This document shows, piece after piece, positions 6,136 to 10,804 of a DNA stretch of 10,804 bases. Each line of letters begins with the position of its first letter. Position 1 is the stretch's first letter. The DNA comes from an uncultured Collinsella sp. (lineage in GTDB: Bacteria; Actinomycetota; Coriobacteriia; Coriobacteriales; Coriobacteriaceae). The position numbers and the translations under genes were made by a program. The notes under the pieces are model-generated. The model saw only the letters and a program-made list of their open reading frames with translations. It searched no databases and was not told the origin of the DNA. The DNA lies in assembly GCA_958403385.1 (NCBI GenBank), contig CATXXC010000030.1, forward strand, positions 1-10,804, in the 5' to 3' direction.

Positions 6136-6619
6136 GACTCCAAGGCGCATCTTGGTTGACACCAACGTGTGGCTCGATTACTTCATTCCCTCACGACGTG
6201 GTCGTTCGGTGGCGATTGAGTTTTTACGCGATGCATGCACGGCGCAGGTGGATTTGCTGTATGCGGCGACATCGTCCAAAGATCTGTTCTATTTGATTTC
6301 GAGCGAACATAAGGCGTGGTATCGGCGCGAGCATGGCTCGCTATCCCAAGATGCCGCCGTGGCGGCGACATCACTTGCATGGGATTGCCTCGACGTGTTG
6401 TCGCAACTTGCCACGCCGGTACCCTGCGACCTGAGTGACATATGGATGGCGAGCAAGCAGCGTAAGCTCCATAGCGATTACGAAGACGATTTAATCATTG
6501 CGGCAGCAATGCGCGCAAAGGCAGACCTTCTGGTCACCAACGATGCCAAACTCTGTTCACACGCACCCGTCGCAGCAATGAGTGCAGTAGACGCAAGAAA
6601 CTACCTGACGTCCTTCTAG
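6128..6619 (+). CDS. PIN-domain ribonuclease toxin (PIN_3/VapC-like)
   Basis: The 163 residues form a single PIN domain, a Mg2+-dependent RNase fold whose toxin members cleave tRNA, rRNA or mRNA. Acidic residues fit the active site: Asp11 in LVDTNVWLDY, Asp52 in the TSSKDLFYL helix, the SDYEDD cluster (116-121, with Asp117 and Asp120) and Asp139 in TNDAKL. The VDTNV start and DYEDD segment resemble the PIN_3 group more than classical VapC. The ATG lies within the end of the antitoxin gene, as usual for toxin-antitoxin pairs. The stop codon lies in a CTAG shared with the convergent dehydrogenase gene. No frameshift or lost active-site residue is seen, so the toxin should be functional. Confidence 0.85.
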   Translation: MSETPRRILVDTNVWLDYFIPSRRGRSVAIEFLRDACTAQVDLLYAATSSKDLFYLISSEHKAWYRREHGSLSQDAAVAATSLAWDCLDVLSQLATPVPCDLSDIWMASKQRKLHSDYEDDLIIAAAMRAKADLLVTNDAKLCSHAPVAAMSAVDARNYLTSF

Positions 6620-7551
6620 TGTTCGATCCAACAACGTAAAGTTTCGCCGGCTTGCAGGTGACGCAGATTCTCTGCGGCAATGTCGACCACATTATTGAGC
6701 GTGGCTGCCAGGTGGAACCAGCCGGAGACGTGCGGCGTGATGAGCATGTTGGGCGCATCCCACAGCGGGCTTGTCTCAGGCAGCGGCTCGGGGTCGGTGA
6801 CGTCGACCGCGGCGCCGGCGAGATGTCCCGACTCCAAGGCGGCAACCAAGTCGTCGGCAACCACAAGATCGCCGCGGCCGCCGTTGGCGAAGAAGGCGCC
6901 CGGTTTCATCGCGGCGAAGAACTCGGCGTTCGCCAGGCCGCGGGTCTCGGGTGTGCTGGGCATAAAGGATGCGACGATGTCTGCCTCCGCCAGGCGCTCA
7001 GACAGGGCATCCATACCGTCCATGTCCTCAAACACAATGGGGTAGACGAGCGGATGGCGCTTGATGCCGCGGACGTGCGCGCCCATGCCGCGGCAGAGCG
7101 TGGCAAAGTGGCCGCCGATATCGCCCGCGCCCAGCACCAGCACGTTGGCATTTTTGAGCGAGGTGACCGGGCCCAAGTCCTCCCAGCGATGTTCGCGCTG
7201 CAGATCCTGGTAGCCGGGCAGGCGCTTCATCATAGACAGCACCATGGCAAACATGTGCTCGCTCACGGCCTGGCCATAGGCGCCCACCGAGCAAGACAGT
7301 TTGGCGTCGGCTGGCACGGTGCCGGCGGCCAAGTAATCGTCATAGCCCGCGGTCTGCAGTTGCAACAGCTGGAGATGCTCGCATGCTGTGAGCATGTCAG
7401 GGTCGATGTTGCCCAAGATCACGTCGGCATCGGCGACCTGCTCGCGCGTGGCGGCGTCGGCGCTCGTGTAGATAAAGTCCTCGCCCGGAGCGCTCGACTC
7501 GAGGATCGCGCGATGGCGGTCGTTGACGGGCAGCAAAACCAGGATGTTCAC
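6616..7551 (-). CDS. D-isomer-specific 2-hydroxyacid dehydrogenase
   Basis: The 311 residues encode an NAD(P)-dependent oxidoreductase interconverting 2-oxo acids and D-2-hydroxy acids. The nucleotide-binding GAGDIG (141-146) follows LVL. Catalytic residues are Arg226 in NGGRGDLV, Glu255 in DPEPLP and His274 in TPHVSG. After the second Rossmann strand there is no acidic residue; Arg161, Lys164 and Arg165 occur instead, hinting at NADPH rather than NADH. The substrate cannot be told; the glyoxylate/hydroxypyruvate reductase or phosphoglycerate dehydrogenase-like branches are possible. No regulatory ACT domain follows. The start codon is GTG, supported by AAAGGA six bases upstream. The gene converges on the toxin gene with overlapping stop codons and no terminator between them. 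Confidence 0.88.
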   Translation of the reverse strand: MNILVLLPVNDRHRAILESSAPGEDFIYTSADAATREQVADADVILGNIDPDMLTACEHLQLLQLQTAGYDDYLAAGTVPADAKLSCSVGAYGQAVSEHMFAMVLSMMKRLPGYQDLQREHRWEDLGPVTSLKNANVLVLGAGDIGGHFATLCRGMGAHVRGIKRHPLVYPIVFEDMDGMDALSERLAEADIVASFMPSTPETRGLANAEFFAAMKPGAFFANGGRGDLVVADDLVAALESGHLAGAAVDVTDPEPLPETSPLWDAPNMLITPHVSGWFHLAATLNNVVDIAAENLRHLQAGETLRCWIEH

Positions 7552-7570
7552 AAGCAGTCCTTTCCGCTCG

Positions 7571-7610
7571 ACCTACCAAAAAGGGACAGGTTTATTTTGG
7601 CAGGTTGTAT
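7571..7610. repeat. 40-bp dispersed palindromic repeat, copy 2
   Basis: It matches 5531-5570 except at two positions (7593 and 7607). The arms ACCTACCAAAA and TTTTGGCAGGT pair with one mismatch around a 13-base loop. It lies just upstream of the dehydrogenase ribosome binding site and downstream of the map terminator. It would therefore be in or next to the dehydrogenase promoter or leader, unlike copy 1, which follows a stop codon. Confidence 0.75.
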
Positions 7611-7625
7611 CAGGCAAAACGCTAT

Positions 7626-7675
7626 AAAAACGCCGGGCTACGCGATGGTTAACATATCCATCGCGTAGCCCGGCG
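7626..7675 (-). terminator. Rho-independent terminator of map
   Basis: The arms CGCCGGGCTACGCGATGG (7631-7648) and its exact complement (7658-7675) form an 18-bp perfect stem with a 9-base loop. On the minus strand a TTTTT (7630-7626) follows. It starts 9 bases beyond the map stop codon. Confidence 0.93.
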
Positions 7676-7684
7676 CATCCACAG

Positions 7685-8572
7685 CTACCAGCTGAGCAGC
7701 TCGTAGCCGTCCTCGGTCACCACGAGCTGTACCTCGCACTGGGCCGAATCGCTGCCGTCCTTGGTGCGCACGCACCAACCGTCACCCTTGCTAATCTTAA
7801 TGTCGGGCGCTCCGGCATTGACCATGGGCTCGATGGTAAAGACCATGCCCGGAGCCATGATGGTGTCCACATCGGGCGCCTCGGTGGTAAAGCCCACAAA
7901 CGGGTCCTCGTGGAACTCCTTGCCGATGCCGTGTCCGCCGTACTCGCGCACCACGCTAAAGCCGGCGTCCTCGACGGTCTTTTGCACGGCCTCGGCCATA
8001 ACGGACAACGGCAGCCATGGCTTGACGGCCGCCAGACCCGCCTCCACGCTGGCACGGGTGACGTCGACCAGGCGCTGGCGCTCGGCCGAGACCTCGCCGA
8101 TGCAGAACATACGGCTCGAATCACTAAAGTAGCCGTCCAGGATCGTGGAGCAGTCCACGTTGATAATATCGCCCTCGTGCAGCACGTCTGTATCACAGGG
8201 GATGCCGTGGCAGACGACGTCGTTGATCGAGGTGCACACGCTCTTGGGATAGCCCTCGTAGTTGAGGTCGGCCGGCGTGCCACCGTGCTCGACGGTGTAG
8301 TCGTAGATCATCTGGTCGATCTGGTTGGTGGTCATGCCCGCGGCGATGTGTTCGCCTACGTAATCGAGCACGCCCACGTTGATAGCGGCCGAGCGCTTGA
8401 TGCCCTCGATATCGGCGGGCGTCTTGTAGAGCGTACGGGGCAGAACCTCCCAGCCCTCCTCCCACAGGCGCTCGAGGCGCTCGTCGAAGGCGCTGTGACA
8501 TTTCTTATATTTTTTGCCGCTGCCGCACCAGCAGGCGTCGTTGCGGCCGGGTACGGGTCCTTTGTCATACAT
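7685..8572 (-). CDS. map: Type I methionine aminopeptidase with N-terminal SEC-C motif
   Basis: The 295 residues encode the peptidase that removes the initiator Met from nascent proteins. Residues 10-26 (RNDACWCGSGKKYKKCH) are a SEC-C zinc motif (Cys14, Cys16, Cys25, His26), as in SecA and in ribosome-associated MetAPs. The pita-bread domain keeps His122 (CHGIP), metal ligands Asp140 (NVD), Asp151 (FSDSSRMF), His214 (GGHGIG), Glu248 (TIEPM) and Glu280, plus His221 (FHEDP). The residue after Glu280 is Val, where His (EHT) is usual. The ATG has AAAGGAAG six bases upstream. A TATACT (8598-8603) could be the -10. The gene stands alone, with a strong terminator. Confidence 0.93.
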   Translation of the reverse strand: MYDKGPVPGRNDACWCGSGKKYKKCHSAFDERLERLWEEGWEVLPRTLYKTPADIEGIKRSAAINVGVLDYVGEHIAAGMTTNQIDQMIYDYTVEHGGTPADLNYEGYPKSVCTSINDVVCHGIPCDTDVLHEGDIINVDCSTILDGYFSDSSRMFCIGEVSAERQRLVDVTRASVEAGLAAVKPWLPLSVMAEAVQKTVEDAGFSVVREYGGHGIGKEFHEDPFVGFTTEAPDVDTIMAPGMVFTIEPMVNAGAPDIKISKGDGWCVRTKDGSDSAQCEVQLVVTEDGYELLSW

Positions 8573-8597
8573 GGCTAACTTCCTTTCATCCGCAGCT

Positions 8598-8626
8598 AGT
8601 ATAGCCCACTCACGCGTCCATAAAAG
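8598..8626 (-). promoter_or_regulatory. Possible map promoter
   Basis: On the minus strand TATACT (8603-8598) is a good -10 with CTTTTA (8626-8621) as a poor -35 at 17 bases. Transcription would start near 8591, leaving a leader of about 18 bases. The -35 abuts the palindrome at 8625-8691. Confidence 0.35.
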
Positions 8627-8691
8627 TTGCGGTGATATAGTTCCGATTTAAGCGGTTTAACAGCATAAATAGGAACTATATCACCGCAACT
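8625..8691. repeat. Palindrome, AGTTGCGGTG family, copy 3
   Basis: Two 20-base arms (8625-8644 and 8672-8691) are exact complements, reading AGTTGCGGTGATATAGTTCC on the left, with a 27-base loop. It lies between the end of the radical SAM gene and the start of map, both on the minus strand. In that direction the stem is followed by TTTT, so this copy could also end the radical SAM transcript. Confidence 0.85.
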
Positions 8692-8732
8692 GATGGAGTG
8701 GGATGGCGGACACTAGCTGCTGCGTGGTTTTG

Positions 8733-9509
8733 CTAGTAGCTCACCTGGCAGGGAATGCCGAGGGCGCGCACGCGCGCGGCGATGGCGTCGAGGGCCTCGG
8801 GCGCTGCTTTGGCAAGGCCGGCGACCGGCGTCTCGCGAGCCACCGTGTAGATGGTCGCTTCTTGTGGGCGAATGCGCTCAAGTGCCGCGAGCCAGGGGGC
8901 AACGTACTCCTCGCCGGTGTTATCGAGAGACTTGCCCCGGTACTCACCGCTCAAAAACATCGTCTGGATAATAACGTGACCGTCAAAGCTTGCGAACGTC
9001 TCGATCTGGTGCTCGACGTCGTAGGGGCCAACAGGCTGGTCGAGCAGCTGGATAAACGCCGGGTCGACCGTATCGAGCTTGAGGATGTTGTCGTCGACCA
9101 TCATGAGCGCATCGTGCACCTCGGGGCGGTCGGCGCGCGTGCCGTTGGAGAGCACGGCGATCTTGGAGTTTGGGGCAAGCTCGTCGCGCAGCGCGACGGC
9201 GCCGGCGATGGCCTGCGGAAACTCCGGTGCGGCGGTGGGCTCGCCGTTGCCTGCGAAGGTGATCACATCGGGGAGCTCGCCCTCGGCTGCCATCTCGCGC
9301 AGCTTTGCCTCGAGCGCGTCGAGTACCACGGCAGCTGTGTTGTACGGCTCATGGCAGGGGCGCTCGGCGTTGAGGCCGTTTTCGCAGTAAATACAGTCGA
9401 ACGTGCAGATTTTGCCGCTGGCCGGCATCATGTTGACGCCGAGCGAGAGACCAAGGCGACGGCTGCGAACGGGCCCAAAGATGGGGCTGGCATTCAAAAA
9501 CGTAGACAT
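8733..9509 (-). CDS. Radical SAM protein (COG0731-like Fe-S oxidoreductase)
   Basis: From the chosen start this is 258 residues. CTFDCIYC (35-42) is the CxxxCxxC that binds the [4Fe-4S] cluster used to split S-adenosylmethionine. FAGNGEPT (85-92) corresponds to the SAM-binding GGE region, and KLDTVDP (144-150) and YTVARETP (221-228) fit the COG0731 group. The preceding SPIFGPVRSRRLG is also typical of that group. The exact reaction is unknown; related proteins include tRNA-wybutosine enzymes, but orthology is not shown. The frame is open back to 9623, but GAGGAG lies nine bases before the ATG at 9509. The ATG at 9515 is only three bases from it and is the alternative. No extra cluster domain is present. 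Confidence 0.85.
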   Translation of the reverse strand: MSTFLNASPIFGPVRSRRLGLSLGVNMMPASGKICTFDCIYCENGLNAERPCHEPYNTAAVVLDALEAKLREMAAEGELPDVITFAGNGEPTAAPEFPQAIAGAVALRDELAPNSKIAVLSNGTRADRPEVHDALMMVDDNILKLDTVDPAFIQLLDQPVGPYDVEHQIETFASFDGHVIIQTMFLSGEYRGKSLDNTGEEYVAPWLAALERIRPQEATIYTVARETPVAGLAKAAPEALDAIAARVRALGIPCQVSY

Positions 9510-9645
9510 AGGCATATGCTCCTCAAGACAATTGTGCCTAAGCATAGCATCGGCTCCAAAGCAGGGTGCGGGCTCTTGCTTTACAAGTTTCGTTTTTTCA
9601 CGTCGCTCATTATGCCGTGTCATGAAAAGCCTCGGGTCGGGTAAA

Positions 9646-9659
9646 GTTAATCTGTTAAC
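9646..9659. promoter_or_regulatory. Small inverted repeat between divergent genes
   Basis: GTTAATCTGTTAAC has GTTAA/TTAAC arms around a 4-base spacer. It sits in the region between the radical SAM and alpha/beta hydrolase genes, where both promoters should be. An operator is possible, but the arms are short and chance is not excluded. Confidence 0.2.
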
Positions 9660-9734
9660 AAGGCGTAAAGCAATGCAGGTCTATCCAGCCGTACTGACGC
9701 GCAACTGGATGGGCGTTGATGATGGGGGCACAAC

Positions 9735-10532
9735 ATGGATTTTACGGTCGAGAATGCGGGCACCACGATTGCCTGTCGCGAATATGCCGGCCCGGATGTG
9801 TCGCCTGATACTCCTGCCTTGGTGTGCGTGCACGGCGCTTGTGTCGACGGCACATTTTTTGACGGTATCGCTTGTGAGCTCAGTCGCAACTACCGCGTAA
9901 TTGCCTACGACCGCCGCGGCTGTGGCGGCAGCAGCGAAGCGGCAGACGGCAGCTATGATCTTGCCGCTCAGGCCGCCGACCTGCAGGCCGCGATCGAACA
10001 CGTTGGCGCTCCGACAAATGTGCTTGCGCACAGCGCCGGTACGTTGGTGGCGCTGGAGCTTCTTCGCACCGAACCCCATCTCGTCGCCCGTGCGATTCTG
10101 CATGAGCCGGCTGTGTCGGCCGAAGGCGTCGGCATGGGCGCAGCTCCGATTTTGCTCGATATGATTGCGGCTGGAAAGGTTTCAAGGGCGCTTCGGCTTT
10201 TCTTGGGAGCTCTCGGCGACTTGGACCCCGAGGCTCCTGGGACGACCGAAGCGGAAGCCAAGCATGCCCTGCGCAATGGTCGTTGCTTTATGGCTAATGA
10301 ATACGGAACAAATATGACATATGCTCCCGACTGGGAGCGCGCCCGCGAATCAAAGGCGGTGTCGGCTGTGTTTTTGGGCGAGCTTTCGGTCGGTACGCCC
10401 CGCGAGGCTGGTACGCGAGCGGCTGCCGAATATCTCGATTGCCCCCTTGTGACGATCCCGGGCGCGCATAACGGTTTGCGCGATCGCCCCGTTACGGCGG
10501 CAAACGCCGTTCGCGATGTCTTGGAGCGTTAG
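9735..10532 (+). CDS. Alpha/beta hydrolase
   Basis: The 265 residues fit a single alpha/beta-hydrolase domain, probably cytoplasmic (no signal peptide). CVHGACVDG (31-39) carries the HG of the oxyanion hole, and YDRRGCGGS (58-66) is the usual strand-turn. AHSAG (98-102) is the nucleophile elbow with Ser100; Ala replaces the first Gly of GxSxG, a known variant. His245 in GAHNGL is the likely catalytic His. The acid may be Glu124 or Glu216 and is not certain. A cap region lies at about 130-200. The closest kinds are esterase or haloperoxidase-like enzymes; the substrate is unknown. The ribosome binding site is weak (GATGGGGG with five to six bases to the ATG). No convincing terminator follows. 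Confidence 0.82.
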   Translation: MDFTVENAGTTIACREYAGPDVSPDTPALVCVHGACVDGTFFDGIACELSRNYRVIAYDRRGCGGSSEAADGSYDLAAQAADLQAAIEHVGAPTNVLAHSAGTLVALELLRTEPHLVARAILHEPAVSAEGVGMGAAPILLDMIAAGKVSRALRLFLGALGDLDPEAPGTTEAEAKHALRNGRCFMANEYGTNMTYAPDWERARESKAVSAVFLGELSVGTPREAGTRAAAEYLDCPLVTIPGAHNGLRDRPVTAANAVRDVLER

Positions 10533-10645
10533 CACGCTCGATGACCTGCGGGGAGGGGGACTGTTAGCGTTTCGTCATTGTTAACGAATGCGCCAATAAC
10601 CACGCGCCCGCGGCTTCAATCGCGCCGTCTGCCAACTCATAAAAA

Positions 10646-10698
10646 TGTAACAGCATTCACGTGCCTACCTGCATCGACAAGGTGTTACCCTTGTAACA
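10646..10698. promoter_or_regulatory. TGTAACA repeats, possible control region
   Basis: TGTAACA occurs at 10646-10652 and 10692-10698. The second is part of a palindrome, TGTTAC-CCTT-GTAACA (10683-10698). It lies 45-60 bases before the short ORF at 10743. An operator or promoter region for the next gene is plausible. No clear -35/-10 pair stands out. Confidence 0.3.
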
Positions 10699-10742
10699 TT
10701 TGGAACCCACCGCTCCATGCGAAACTATCGAAAGGGCCCCGT

Positions 10743-10799
10743 ATGCTCAGATCGCGTCGAAAATGTTGGTGTAAGGGTGACGCCCTAGCGCCCGTTTAA
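10743..10799 (+). CDS. Possible 18-codon leader peptide
   Basis: The ATG at 10743 is preceded by GAAAGGG (10730-10736), six bases away, and opens an 18-codon frame, MLRSRRKCWCKGDALAPV, ending in TAA (10797-10799). It is basic and has Cys-Trp-Cys. It is too short for a domain. The good ribosome binding site and its place behind a palindromic region allow a leader or attenuator peptide for a gene beyond the window. It may also be chance. The same frame is open back to 10578, but no ribosome binding site supports that longer form. Confidence 0.3.
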   Translation: MLRSRRKCWCKGDALAPV

Positions 10800-10804
10800 C
10801 GAAG

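Noticed and set aside
6652..7668. 338-codon plus-strand frame opposite the dehydrogenase gene
   Set aside because: The minus strand has the complete catalytic triad and Rossmann motif; the plus frame runs through the copy 2 repeat and the map terminator.
9510..9623. N-terminal extension of the radical SAM protein
   Set aside because: No ribosome binding site at 9623; the extension lacks family similarity, whereas GAGGAG directly precedes the ATG pair at 9515/9509.
10524..10539. GAGCGT/ACGCTC hairpin over the alpha/beta hydrolase stop codon
   Set aside because: Six-bp stem with no T tract; too weak to call a terminator.
10578..10742. 73-codon version of the terminal short ORF
   Set aside because: No ribosome binding site before 10578, and the frame crosses the TGTAACA repeats. 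Only the last 18 codons have start-site support.

Overview
The window is GC-rich bacterial DNA with densely packed single genes, Shine-Dalgarno-preceded starts and short intergenic palindromes. Composition, gene content and the style of the dispersed repeats suggest a gut Coriobacteriia genome of the Collinsella type. This is inference; there is no rRNA or other phylogenetic marker. No prophage, insertion sequence, CRISPR array, tRNA or rRNA gene is visible.

Layout, left to right. Positions 1-303 hold no convincing gene, only an imperfect palindrome (187-253). Next are a membrane-anchored XRE-type regulator with an 18-residue repeat (304-1242, minus), a roughly 430-base gene-free stretch with a second palindrome and a 97-base hairpin, a 6-phosphofructokinase (1677-2756, minus), and an N-terminally anchored Ntn-type linear amide hydrolase (2897-3982, minus). 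Divergent from the last is an M18 aspartyl aminopeptidase (4144-5529, plus), followed by a short palindromic repeat and a strong intrinsic terminator. A two-gene toxin-antitoxin operon (RelB/DinJ-like antitoxin, PIN-domain toxin; 5755-6619, plus) has its own promoter beside 9-bp iterated repeats. Its stop codon overlaps that of a convergent D-2-hydroxyacid dehydrogenase (6616-7551, minus). A SEC-C-tagged type I methionine aminopeptidase (7685-8572, minus) has a strong terminator. A COG0731-like radical SAM protein (8733-9509, minus) and a divergent alpha/beta hydrolase (9735-10532, plus) follow. The right end holds a possible 18-codon cysteine-containing leader ORF.

Most genes look like independent metabolic or housekeeping units. 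The toxin-antitoxin pair is the only clear operon. Peptide turnover (M18 peptidase, MetAP), amide hydrolysis and glycolysis fit a fermentative gut bacterium, but no pathway is assembled here.

Points most worth a second look: the palindromes sharing AGTTGCGGTG-type ends (three copies), the 40-bp repeat pair, the iterons in front of the toxin-antitoxin operon, the repeat-bearing membrane-bound regulator, and the terminal short ORF. I see no clear evidence of a wholly new multi-gene system.
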